Below are positions 9,177-18,197 of a DNA stretch of 19,306 bases, piece by piece. The notes beneath the pieces are model-generated. The model did no database searches and was not told the origin of the DNA. It worked only from the letters and a program-made list of their open reading frames with translations. The translations under genes were made by a program, and so were the position numbers. Position 1 is the first letter of the stretch; each line of letters opens with the position of its first letter. The stretch comes from DATHTC01 sp050262775 (GTDB taxonomy: Bacteria; Actinomycetota; Thermoleophilia; Gaiellales; Gaiellaceae), in the NCBI GenBank assembly GCA_050262775.1, contig JBLNEO010000137.1:1-19306 (forward strand), in the 5' to 3' direction.

Positions 9177-9231
9177 GGACGGGCGCCGCCGGCGGGATAT
9201 CGCTGCTTCGAGGGAGCGGCGCGAGAGGCGG

Positions 9232-9237
9232 TACCCT
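9232..9237 (+). promoter_or_regulatory. Candidate -10 box of mmsA
   Basis: TACCCT fits TAnnnT, 27 bases upstream of the mmsA ATG, leaving room for a short leader with the GAGGAGG ribosome site. The only -35-like element is TTCGAG at 9207-9212 with a long 19-base spacer. Weak support. Confidence 0.25.
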
Positions 9238-9264
9238 GCTCACAGACCGACGAGGAGGCGCGAG

Positions 9265-10797
<1,533 letters not shown>

Positions 10798-12222
10798 CTA
10801 GGCGAGCTCGAACCGGACCTGTCGCGCCTCGACGTCCGCCAGCACCAGGCGGACGTCGACGCGCTCCCCGAGCGGCAGCTCCGTGCCGGTGCAGCGGGCC
10901 GTGACCGCCGGGTCCGCGAGCTGCACCGTGCCGCCGTCGCCGTCGTCGTCGATCTCCACGACCACGGCCTCGAACACGCGGCCGACGCTGCCGGCGAGCA
11001 CCGCGGCCTCGACGATCGACACGATCCCGGCCTCGTACTGGTGCGCACGGCGATTCGACTGCTCCATCGTCTCGGGCAGCGCGGGGAGCGCCGCGCGGAC
11101 CCACGCCGGCACGTCCCGGCCGGCGGCGACGGCCACGCAGATCTCGCCCACGTAGCGGTCGACGAGGCGCCGCAGCGGCGCCGTCGCATGGGCGTAGGGC
11201 GCGCCGACTCCGGCGTGCCTCGGCTCGTGCGGTGCGGCGCCGTCGAACGCCTCGTAGCCGGAGCCGCGGAGGAGGACCGTCGATTCCGCGAGCACGGCCG
11301 CGTGCGCGGGCAGCGCCGGGTCGAGCGTCCGGATGAAGTCCTGGTAGGGGAGGCCGTCCGGCCAGGCGACGTGGAGCGCCGCGGCCGTCCGCCGCAGGCG
11401 CGCGAGCGCACCGCCGTCGGCGCGGGGGAGCGTACGCAGGACGCCGACCCTCGCCCCGAGCATCAGGGCCGCCGCGGCCTGGCCCGTCATCAGCGAGATC
11501 TGCGCGTTCCAGCGCTCGACGGGCAGGGGCGCGCGGAACTCGAGGCGGTAGCCGCCGTCCGAGGCGACGACCTCCTGGTCGGGGATCGGCAGGTCGACGC
11601 CGCCGTGTCGTGCCTCCCGCTCGAGCCGGAGCAATCCGACCTCGCGGAGCAGCTCGAGCGACGCGCCCGCGGTCCCGCCGTCGAGCGCCGCCTGGACGTC
11701 CGCGTAGTCGAGCTTGCGCCGGCTGCGGACGATCGCCCGGCGGACGTCGACGTCGACGACCTCACCCGTCCCGTCGAGATCCATCGTCCAGAAGAGCGCG
11801 GGGCGTGCCTCGCCGGGGAGCAGGCTCGCGGCGGCCTCCGACAGGGCGGGCGGGTAGAGGCGCGCGTCGGTGTCCGGTGCGTAGAGCGTCTGCCCGCGGG
11901 CGTGCGCCTCCGCGTCGAGCGCGCTGCCCGGGCGCACGAAGGCGGCGACGTCGGCGATCGCGTAGCGGACGCGGTAGCCCGCGCCGCGGCGCTCGACGTG
12001 GAGCGCCTGGTCGAGGTCCATCGACCGGGGCGGGTCGATCGTCTCGAGCGGGACGCCGGTCTCGTCGGCGGGCGGCAGCCGCGGCGCCCCGGCGGCCTCC
12101 TCCGCCTCCGAGACGACGGGAGGCGGGAACGCGAGCGGGACGCCGAGGCTCTCCCGCAGCTCCGAGAGCGCGGCGTCGATGACGCCGCCGTCGGGTCGCG
12201 CGAGTCGGACACGGGAGGGCAC
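10798..12222 (-). CDS. Compact RNB-domain (RNase II/R family) exoribonuclease
   Basis: Predicted 3'-5' exoribonuclease, 474 residues. The RNB catalytic motif TIDPPRSMDLDQALHVE begins at residue 61 and contains Asp63, Asp69 and Asp71. The fourth acidic position of E. coli RNase II (Asp210) is Gln72 here, while the position of the essential Asp209 (Asp71) is kept. YAHATAPLRRLVDRYV matches the conserved Arg-containing motif near the active site. The last 70 or so residues form an S1-like strand-rich domain. The cold-shock RNA-binding domains of RNase II and R are missing; only about 60 residues precede the catalytic motif. I recall similar short DLDQA proteins in actinobacteria. GTG at 12222 begins nine bases after the upstream ABC-2 permease stop, without a clear Shine-Dalgarno, so it is probably the last gene of that operon. 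Alternative starts within the first ten codons cannot be excluded. Confidence 0.88.
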   Translation of the reverse strand: MPSRVRLARPDGGVIDAALSELRESLGVPLAFPPPVVSEAEEAAGAPRLPPADETGVPLETIDPPRSMDLDQALHVERRGAGYRVRYAIADVAAFVRPGSALDAEAHARGQTLYAPDTDARLYPPALSEAAASLLPGEARPALFWTMDLDGTGEVVDVDVRRAIVRSRRKLDYADVQAALDGGTAGASLELLREVGLLRLEREARHGGVDLPIPDQEVVASDGGYRLEFRAPLPVERWNAQISLMTGQAAAALMLGARVGVLRTLPRADGGALARLRRTAAALHVAWPDGLPYQDFIRTLDPALPAHAAVLAESTVLLRGSGYEAFDGAAPHEPRHAGVGAPYAHATAPLRRLVDRYVGEICVAVAAGRDVPAWVRAALPALPETMEQSNRRAHQYEAGIVSIVEAAVLAGSVGRVFEAVVVEIDDDGDGGTVQLADPAVTARCTGTELPLGERVDVRLVLADVEARQVRFELA

Positions 12223-12231
12223 GGCCGCAGC

Positions 12232-13368
12232 CTAGGCGGTCAGGCGTCGCCGCAGGAGCCAGGTGCTGGCGGCGAGCAGCACGGCGCCGTACGCGACGAG
12301 GACCGCGACCTCGCGGCCGACGGCCGCGAGGCCGCCGCCGTGCCGGAGCAGCTCCGAGAACCCCTCGTTCGCCCAGGCGTGCGGCGTCAGGTAGGCGATC
12401 CGTCGCATCCCCTCCGGAAAGACCTCCAGGGGGACCATCGAGCCGCCGAGTGCGGCGAGCACGAGGCCGAGCAGGAGCGCGAGCGGCCCTGCCTGCTGCT
12501 CCGTCGTCGCCACCGCGCCGAGCAGCATCGCTGCCCCGGTCGACACGACCGCCAGCGCGAGCACGATCGCGACGGCGCCGAGCGGGTCGCCCCAGTCGAC
12601 GCCGAAGAGGAGCGCCGCGCCGCCCATGATCAGCGCCGCCTGCGCGACCGCGACCGCGAAGCGGCCGAGCGCGCTCCCGAGCAGCACCGTCCGTGTCGAG
12701 GTCGGCGTCGAGAGCATCCGGCGCGCGACGCCGAGACGACGCGTCTCGATCAACCAGATCGCGCCGTTCAGCGAGGTGAGGAAGACGAAGAGCACGAGCT
12801 GCGAGGCCGCGCTCTCGTCGAAGCGCCCGACCGTCTCCGTGTACGGCCGGCCCTGGGGCGTGACGACGCGCACGGCGACGCGCGGGACCTCCTCCTCCGC
12901 CGCCGCCACCGCCGCCGCGGCACCCTCGCCGTCGACGGCCTCCACCGCGCGAAGCCGGGCGGACTGGCGCGCCGCCGCGGACTCGACCGCCGTCTGCACG
13001 TCGAGCGCGTCCGGCTGCTGGAGGAAGCGGATCGTCACGCGGCCGCCGTCCCGCAGCGTCTCGTCGTACCCGCGCGGGACGACGAGCCCGCCGTCGGCCC
13101 GTGAGCGCTCGACCGCCTCGCGCACCCCCGCGGCGTCGGCGACGCGCTCCACCTCGACCCCCGGCCCGGCGTCGAGCTCCGCGACGAGGGCGCGCGCGAG
13201 CGGCCCGCCGCGGCCCTCGACGGCGACCGCGAGGCGCACCGACTGGCTTCCGAACGCGGCCCCGAGGGTGAGGATGATGAGCATCGGCAGGGCGAAGAGG
13301 AAGAACAGGCTCGGCCGCCAGCGCACGAGCCGCCGCAGCTCCGTCGCCGCGATCGCGAGCGCCTTCAC
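12232..13368 (-). CDS. ABC-2 type exporter permease (second subunit)
   Basis: Membrane subunit of an ABC-2 exporter, 378 residues. It has an N-terminal helix (LFFLFALPMLIILTLGAAFG, about 22-41), a large external domain of about 150 residues, then about five helices in the C-terminal half including a LGGSMVPLEVFPEGMRRIAYLTPHAW segment split by the usual ABC-2 re-entrant turn. The layout matches the ABC2_membrane_3 (YbhR/YbhS-like) group. The open frame runs upstream to 13644, but similarity in layout to its partner begins at GTG 13368. That start overlaps the stop of the preceding permease by four bases (GTGA), so the two subunits are translationally coupled and likely form a heterodimer. Exported substrate unknown; drug or lipid-like compounds are typical. 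Confidence 0.9.
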   Translation of the reverse strand: MKALAIAATELRRLVRWRPSLFFLFALPMLIILTLGAAFGSQSVRLAVAVEGRGGPLARALVAELDAGPGVEVERVADAAGVREAVERSRADGGLVVPRGYDETLRDGGRVTIRFLQQPDALDVQTAVESAAARQSARLRAVEAVDGEGAAAAVAAAEEEVPRVAVRVVTPQGRPYTETVGRFDESAASQLVLFVFLTSLNGAIWLIETRRLGVARRMLSTPTSTRTVLLGSALGRFAVAVAQAALIMGGAALLFGVDWGDPLGAVAIVLALAVVSTGAAMLLGAVATTEQQAGPLALLLGLVLAALGGSMVPLEVFPEGMRRIAYLTPHAWANEGFSELLRHGGGLAAVGREVAVLVAYGAVLLAASTWLLRRRLTA

Positions 13369-14528
13369 GGCTCCAGCAGCCTCCCCACGCGCGCGAGCGC
13401 GAGCGTCGTCGTCACGGCGGCGAACAGCAGCATCGCCGCGGCGGGGCGGAGCACCTCCGCGGCCCCGGCGCCCGCGGTGACGTCTCCCAGCCCGCGCAGG
13501 AACCACGCGTGCGGGGTCAGGAGACTGACGCGCTCGAGCAGCCCGCCCGCCTGCTCGACCGGGAAGAACGTCCCGCCGACGATCGCGAGCACGAGCGCGA
13601 CGACGGACTGCGCCGCCGACGCCTGCTCCTCCGTCCGGGCCCACGTCGTCGTGAGGGCGGTCGCCCCCGTCGCCGCGAGCACGCCGCAGAGCACGAGGAC
13701 GAAGACGGCGACAGGGTCGCCCCAGTGCGCGCCGAGGAGCAGCGTCGTCGCGACGACGAGCACGCCCATGCTCACGAGACCCACGACGATGCTGGTCAGC
13801 ACCTTGCCGGCGAGCACCGCGTGGCGCGCGACGGGCGCCGCGAACAGTCGTGCGAGCGTCCCCTCGCGCCGCTCCTCGAGGAGCGAGGTGATCCCGAGCT
13901 GCACGGTGAAGAAGAGGAAGAAGACCGCCATCCCGGCGGCGTAGTAGGTCGTCGCGTCGAGCCCCGTCGACGTCGCGCTCGCGTTCGCGACCCGCACGGG
14001 CCGGGGGAGGGAGGCGGCACGCGCTGCGGCGCGCTCGGGATCGCCGCCCGCGTGCGCCGCCGCGGCGGCCGCGAGCCGGGCTGCGTCCAGCTCGGACGCG
14101 TACGACGAGGCGACGGAGCGGGCGACGAGCGTGCCGATCGGCGCGTCGACGTCGCCGACCACCTCGATCGCCGCGCGGGAGGGCGACCGCGACGCCGCCG
14201 TGAAACCGCGGGGGACGACGATCGCGGCCGCGATCTCCCCCTCGTCCGCGAGCGCCCGCGCCTCCGCGCGCGTCGGGAGCTCGCGCACGCGCACCACGCC
14301 TGCGCGCTCGAGGCCGCGCACGGCGCCGCGCAGCGTCGCGCCCGCCGGCCCGCGGTCGAGATCGACGACGGCGAGGCGGAACCTCTGGTCGCGCCCGCCC
14401 GGGTCCGGGATCACGAGCGCGAACACCGACGCGAGCGCCAGGGGGACGACGAACGCGACGAGGATGGCGGAGCGGTCGCGGAGCCGCTGTCGGAGGTCCT
14501 TGCCCGTGACGAGCAGCGCGGCGCGCAT
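13365..14528 (-). CDS. ABC-2 type exporter permease (first subunit)
   Basis: Membrane subunit of the same exporter, 387 residues. A basic cytosolic start (KDLRQRLRDRS) leads into helix 1 (about 21-42), then an external domain and a C-terminal helix bundle beginning near TTYYAAGMAVFFLFF. EERREGTLARLFAAPV is the typical cytosolic loop of ABC-2 permeases. GGTFFPVEQAGGLLERVSLLTPHAWF mirrors the equivalent segment of the second subunit, which supports duplication and heterodimer formation. The ATG at 14528 overlaps the ATPase stop by one base (TGATG). No lipid or drug specificity can be read from it. Confidence 0.9.
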   Translation of the reverse strand: MRAALLVTGKDLRQRLRDRSAILVAFVVPLALASVFALVIPDPGGRDQRFRLAVVDLDRGPAGATLRGAVRGLERAGVVRVRELPTRAEARALADEGEIAAAIVVPRGFTAASRSPSRAAIEVVGDVDAPIGTLVARSVASSYASELDAARLAAAAAAHAGGDPERAAARAASLPRPVRVANASATSTGLDATTYYAAGMAVFFLFFTVQLGITSLLEERREGTLARLFAAPVARHAVLAGKVLTSIVVGLVSMGVLVVATTLLLGAHWGDPVAVFVLVLCGVLAATGATALTTTWARTEEQASAAQSVVALVLAIVGGTFFPVEQAGGLLERVSLLTPHAWFLRGLGDVTAGAGAAEVLRPAAAMLLFAAVTTTLALARVGRLLEP

Positions 14529-15469
14529 CAGTCGCGCAGCGCCTTCCCCGTCAGGTGGAGGAAGACCGACTCGAGGTCCGGCTCGCGCACCTCGACGTCG
14601 CGGACGGCCAGACCGGCGGCGCCGACGTGCGCGAGCAGCTCCGGGAGCACGCTCCGCGCGCTCTCGACGACGATCTCGAGCGTGCCGTCGCCGGTGCTCG
14701 CGTCGGCGACGCCGGCGACGCCGCGGGCCGCCTCGGCCGCGGCCTCGAGATCGCCCGCGCCGGCGAGCCGGATGCGGTCGCGGCCCCCGACGAGCTCGAC
14801 GAGCTCGCGCCGCGTGCCCTCGGCGCGGATCCGGCCGAGGTCGATGATCCCGACGCGGTCGCAGAGACGCTCGGCCTCCTCCATGTAGTGCGTCGTGTAG
14901 AGCACGGCCATCCCCTCGTGGCCGAGCTGCTCGACGCTCTCGGGGATCGCGTTGCGGCTCTGCGGGTCGACGCCCACGGTCGGCTCGTCGAGGACGAGCA
15001 GGCTCGGACGGTGCAGCAGCCCGAGCGCGATGTTCAGGCGCCGCTTCATCCCCCCGGAGTACTCGCGGGCCCGGTCGTCCGCGCGCTCGCGGAGGCCGAC
15101 GACGCCGAGCACCTCCTCGACGCGCGCGTTCCGGTCGCGCGCGTCGAGCCCGGAGAGCCGGGCGAAGAACGCGAGGTTCTCGCGCGCGGTCAGGTCGGGG
15201 TAGAGCGCGACCTCCTGCGGGACGTAGCCGATCGCCGCCTTGGCCTCGACGCTCGTCGTCGTCAGCCTGCGGCCCGCGACCGCGACCTCGCCCTCGTCCG
15301 GCGCGAGGAGGCCGCAGATCATCGAGATCGTGGTCGTCTTGCCTGCGCCGTTCGGCCCCAGCAGCCCGTACGTCTCGCCCGCGGCGATCTCGAAGCCGAC
15401 GCCGTCGACGGCGACGAGGTCGCCGAACCGCGTCCGCAGCCCGCGGCAGGCGAGGACCCGCTCGGCCAC
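14528..15469 (-). CDS. DrrA-type ABC exporter ATP-binding protein
   Basis: ATPase for the two ABC-2 permeases that follow, 313 residues, as usual for daunorubicin-resistance (DrrA)-like proteins. Walker A GPNGAGKT is at 38-45, Q-loop Gln85, signature YSGGM at 137-141, Walker B LLVLDE at 157-162 and switch His194 in YTTHYMEEAE. A short C-terminal domain with alternating strands follows, as in DrrA relatives. A small oddity is Pro175 just after the D-loop (NAIPESVEQL), where relatives I know have a hydrophobic residue such as Phe. GTG at 15469 has GAGGA about nine bases upstream. It starts 44 bases after the hydantoinase stop on the same strand, with a possible hairpin between, so partial read-through from upstream is likely. 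Confidence 0.93.
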   Translation of the reverse strand: MAERVLACRGLRTRFGDLVAVDGVGFEIAAGETYGLLGPNGAGKTTTISMICGLLAPDEGEVAVAGRRLTTTSVEAKAAIGYVPQEVALYPDLTARENLAFFARLSGLDARDRNARVEEVLGVVGLRERADDRAREYSGGMKRRLNIALGLLHRPSLLVLDEPTVGVDPQSRNAIPESVEQLGHEGMAVLYTTHYMEEAERLCDRVGIIDLGRIRAEGTRRELVELVGGRDRIRLAGAGDLEAAAEAARGVAGVADASTGDGTLEIVVESARSVLPELLAHVGAAGLAVRDVEVREPDLESVFLHLTGKALRD

Positions 15470-15491
15470 GAGCCGATCCTCGCCGCCGTCG

Positions 15492-15512
15492 GGCGGCCCT
15501 GCAAGGGCGGCC
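15492..15512 (-). terminator. Small hairpin between hydantoinase and exporter operon
   Basis: In the 44-base gap, bases 15492-15500 and 15504-15512 pair as 5 bp plus one mismatch plus 3 bp around a three-base loop. There is no T-tract after it. It could weakly attenuate transcription from the hydantoinase gene into the exporter genes, or it may be chance in GC-rich DNA. Confidence 0.25.
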
Positions 15513-15513
15513 G

Positions 15514-16923
15514 CTACGCGACGGGCGCGGCGGCGCGCAGCTCCTCGCCGAACTTCGCCCTGCGGATGAACTGCCCGCTGCCCGGGCGCGCCGTCAGCTC
15601 CCCGTTCTCGACGATGATCTCGCCGCGGCGGAGGACCACCTCAGGCGTCCCCGTCACCTCGGTGCCCTCGTACAGGTTGTAGTCCGACTTCGAGTGCTGC
15701 TCCGCGGCGGTGATCGTGAACCGACGCTCGGGATCGAAGACGACGATGTCGGCATCGGAGCCGACGGCGATCGTCCCTTTCCGCGGGTAGAGGCCGAACA
15801 GCTTCGCCGGGTTCGTCGCGAGCAGCTCGACCATCCGGTTGAGGCCGATCCGACCCGCCCGGACGCCGAACTCGTGGATCATGTGCAGTCGGTTCTCGAG
15901 CCCGGGGCCGCCGTTCGGGATCTTCGAGAAGTCGTCGCGACCGATGTGCTTCTGCTCGGCCCACGTGAACGCGCAGTGGTCGGTCGAGATCGCCGACAGC
16001 GCGTCGGAGCGGACGGCGTTCCACAGGACGTCCCAGTTCGACTTGTCCCGCACGGGGGGCGAGTAGACGTACTTGGCGCCCTCGAAGTCCGGCTTCGCGA
16101 TGTCGTCGAGCGAGTTGAAGAAGTACTGGGTACACGTCTCGCCCCACACGCGCCAGCCCTTCTCGCGCGCCGCCGCGATGGGCTCGACGGCCTCCCGGCA
16201 CGTCACGTGGACGACGTACAGCGGCGCCCCCGCCAGGTGCGCGAGCTGGATCGCGCGGTTCGTCGCCTCGCCCTCGACCTCGGGCGGGCGCGTGAGCGCG
16301 TGGTGGATCGGGTCGGTGTTGCCGGCCTCGAGCGCCTCCCGCACGAGGATGTCGATGACGTCGCCGTTCTCGGCGTGCACCATCACGAGCGCCCCGGACT
16401 GGGCCGCGACCTCCATCGCCCGGTACAGGGTGTCGTCGTCGACCATCAGCGCGCCCTTGTAGGCCATGAAGAGCTTGTAGGAGGTGACGCCCTGGTCGGG
16501 CAGCGACGCGAGCTCCTCGAGCGACCCGCCCTCGTCGAGGTCCGTGATCGCCATGTGGAAGCCGTTGTCGATGATCGCCTTGCCCTCGCGCTTCGCCTGC
16601 CAGATCGCCAGCGCCTCGCCGAAGCTCGCGCCCTGCGGCTGGATGACGAAGTCGACGTGCGTCGTCGTGCCGCCGAACGCGGCCGCGACGTGCCCCGACT
16701 CGAAGTCGTCGGCGGTGACGGTTCCGCCGAACGGCATGTCGAGGTGCGTGTGCGGGTCGACGCACCCCGGCAGCAGGTACTTGCCGGCGGCGTCGAGCAC
16801 GCGGTCGGCGTCGACGTCGAGCGACTCGCCGATCAGCGAGATGCGCTCACCCTCGACGAGGACGTCGCCGACGTAGTCGTCGGCCGCGGTGATGACGCGG
16901 CCGCCCTTGATCAGAACCGACAT
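15514..16923 (-). CDS. hydA: Dihydropyrimidinase / D-hydantoinase
   Basis: Cytosolic binuclear-metal amidohydrolase that opens dihydrouracil, dihydrothymine or hydantoin rings to N-carbamoyl amino acids. It has 469 residues, full length. All family residues are present at near-canonical numbers. The metal ligands are His58 and His60 (DPHTHLD), the Lys150 that is carbamylated (SYKLFMAYKG), His183 (VHAENGD), His239 (HVTC) and Asp315 (STDHC). The substrate residues Tyr155, Ser288 and Asn337 are also there, so it should be active. The ATG at 16923 follows GGGGAG nine bases upstream. It lies downstream of an NMT1-type importer on the same strand, with a strong hairpin between, suggesting uptake and opening of one class of cyclic substrate. 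Dihydropyrimidine versus hydantoin preference cannot be decided from sequence. The partner amidohydrolase for the carbamoyl product is not in the window. Confidence 0.95.
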   Translation of the reverse strand: MSVLIKGGRVITAADDYVGDVLVEGERISLIGESLDVDADRVLDAAGKYLLPGCVDPHTHLDMPFGGTVTADDFESGHVAAAFGGTTTHVDFVIQPQGASFGEALAIWQAKREGKAIIDNGFHMAITDLDEGGSLEELASLPDQGVTSYKLFMAYKGALMVDDDTLYRAMEVAAQSGALVMVHAENGDVIDILVREALEAGNTDPIHHALTRPPEVEGEATNRAIQLAHLAGAPLYVVHVTCREAVEPIAAAREKGWRVWGETCTQYFFNSLDDIAKPDFEGAKYVYSPPVRDKSNWDVLWNAVRSDALSAISTDHCAFTWAEQKHIGRDDFSKIPNGGPGLENRLHMIHEFGVRAGRIGLNRMVELLATNPAKLFGLYPRKGTIAVGSDADIVVFDPERRFTITAAEQHSKSDYNLYEGTEVTGTPEVVLRRGEIIVENGELTARPGSGQFIRRAKFGEELRAAAPVA

Positions 16924-16957
16924 GGAGCGGAACTCCCCTTTCGTATCCGGAACGACG

Positions 16958-16992
16958 CGTGGCCGCCCCGAGTATCGCTCGGAGCGGCCACG
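16958..16992 (-). terminator. Strong hairpin between the importer lipoprotein and hydantoinase genes
   Basis: CGTGGCCGC (16958-16966) pairs with GCGGCCACG (16984-16992) over 9 bp. After a C/A mismatch CCGAG pairs with CTCGG over 5 bp, closing a five-base TATCG loop. It begins 22 bases after the lipoprotein stop and ends 35 bases before the hydantoinase ATG. No clear T-run follows, so it could be a partial terminator or an mRNA-stabilising 3' end that keeps the binding-protein message more abundant. Confidence 0.6.
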
Positions 16993-17013
16993 GCGTGCCA
17001 GAGACGACCCGGG

Positions 17014-18168
17014 CTAGTTGCCGCCCTCGGTCACCTCCACGTCCTCCTTCTGCCAGTCGGCGCCCTTCACGTCGACGCCGTCGTCCTCGAGCGCCTTCAG
17101 CGCCGCCTCGGCGTACGTCGTGGTGTACGCGTCCGAGCTCGCCGCCTGCTTGATCACGCCGAACTGCTTCGCGATGTCGGCCGTCCGCTGGAAGTCCTCC
17201 TGGTTCATCACGCCGAACCGGCCCTCGTTCGGCCAGATCAGCGCGTTGATCTCGTTCAGCTGCCAGCGCTGGTGGCCCTCGCCGAGCGTCGGGCCGTTGT
17301 CGAGCACGATCTGGAGGCAGTCCTCCGGGTTGTCGCGGCAGAAGACCCAGCCCTTCAGCGACGCCTTCAGGAACCGCGTGGCGATGTCCTGGTTCTTCGC
17401 GTCCGAGATCCAGTCGCCCTGGACGAAGACGCCGTCCTCGAGCATCGCCGTGCCGGCGTCCTCCATCGTGATCACGTTGAGGTCGTCGAGCGTGTAGAGC
17501 TTGCCCGTGTCCGGGTTCTTCTGCTCGAGCACCTGGGCGAGCTCGTTGTAGGTCATCGCCGCGGCCGCGTCGACCTGCCGCTGCAGGAAGAGGTTCATGT
17601 CGAACGGCTGGTTGACGATCGTGACCTCGTCCTTGTTCTTCGGGTCGATGCCGTTCTTCGTCAGCGCCGCGAACAGCTCGAACTCGTTGCCGCAGCACCA
17701 GACGCCGACCTTCTTGCCCTTCATGCCTGCGACGTCGGTGATCCCGCTGTCCTTCCAGGTCACCTCGGTCATGCCCGAGCGCTCGAAGACCTGCGCGATG
17801 TTGACGAGGTCCCCGCCCTGGTCGCGCGTCGCGAGGAGCGACGGCAGCCAGTCGATGCCGAACTCGGCCTGCCCGGAGGCGACGACCTGCTCGGGGGTGA
17901 TGTCTGGACCGCCGACCTTGATGTTGACGTCGAGGTTCTCCGCGTCGTAGTACCCCTGGTCGAGCGCGGCGTAGTAACCCGCGAACTGCGCCTGCGTGAC
18001 CCACTTGAGCTGCAGCGTGACCTTGTCCTTCGGCCCCGCGGCCGCCCCCGTGTCCGTGCCGGCGCTCGTCGACCCGCTGCTCTCCCCGTCGTCGCCGCCA
18101 CAACCGGCGAGCGCGAGGGCCGCGACCGCGAGCACCGCCGCGAGCCACAGCCACCTCCGACCCTTCAT
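17014..18168 (-). CDS. NMT1/THI5-type ABC importer substrate-binding lipoprotein
   Basis: Binding protein of the NMT1/THI5 (ThiY-like) family, 384 residues, expected to capture a pyrimidine-like or other small ring compound outside the membrane. A lipoprotein signal ends in LALAGC with Cys23 as lipid anchor, followed by a Ser/Gly/Thr-rich linker to about 46. The mature part begins LQLKWVTQAQFAGYYAALDQG, a typical NMT1 start, and contains GKKVGVWCCGNEFELFAAL with Cys158 and Cys159 where homologues I know usually have Gly residues. ATG 18168 is preceded by AAGGAG about nine bases away. The upstream frame to 18795 is a shadow of the permease. It follows the permease by 29 bases and precedes the dihydropyrimidinase by 90, so a pyrimidine or hydantoin ligand is the leading guess; thiamine precursors, riboflavin or nitrate/taurine-type ligands are alternatives. 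Confidence 0.9.
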   Translation of the reverse strand: MKGRRWLWLAAVLAVAALALAGCGGDDGESSGSTSAGTDTGAAAGPKDKVTLQLKWVTQAQFAGYYAALDQGYYDAENLDVNIKVGGPDITPEQVVASGQAEFGIDWLPSLLATRDQGGDLVNIAQVFERSGMTEVTWKDSGITDVAGMKGKKVGVWCCGNEFELFAALTKNGIDPKNKDEVTIVNQPFDMNLFLQRQVDAAAAMTYNELAQVLEQKNPDTGKLYTLDDLNVITMEDAGTAMLEDGVFVQGDWISDAKNQDIATRFLKASLKGWVFCRDNPEDCLQIVLDNGPTLGEGHQRWQLNEINALIWPNEGRFGVMNQEDFQRTADIAKQFGVIKQAASSDAYTTTYAEAALKALEDDGVDVKGADWQKEDVEVTEGGN

Positions 18169-18197
18169 GCCCTCTCTCTCCTTCCGTCGTACGACCA

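Noticed and set aside
13369..13644. Upstream extension of the second ABC-2 permease frame
   Set aside because: This stretch is the other frame of the first permease; the GTG at 13368 with the GTGA overlap explains the start.
17683..17700. Possible Thi5-type hydroxymethylpyrimidine synthase because of adjacent cysteines in the NMT1-family protein
   Set aside because: Thi5 enzymes are intracellular and carry a longer Cys-rich motif; this protein has a lipoprotein signal and sits with permease and ATPase genes, so it is a binding protein.
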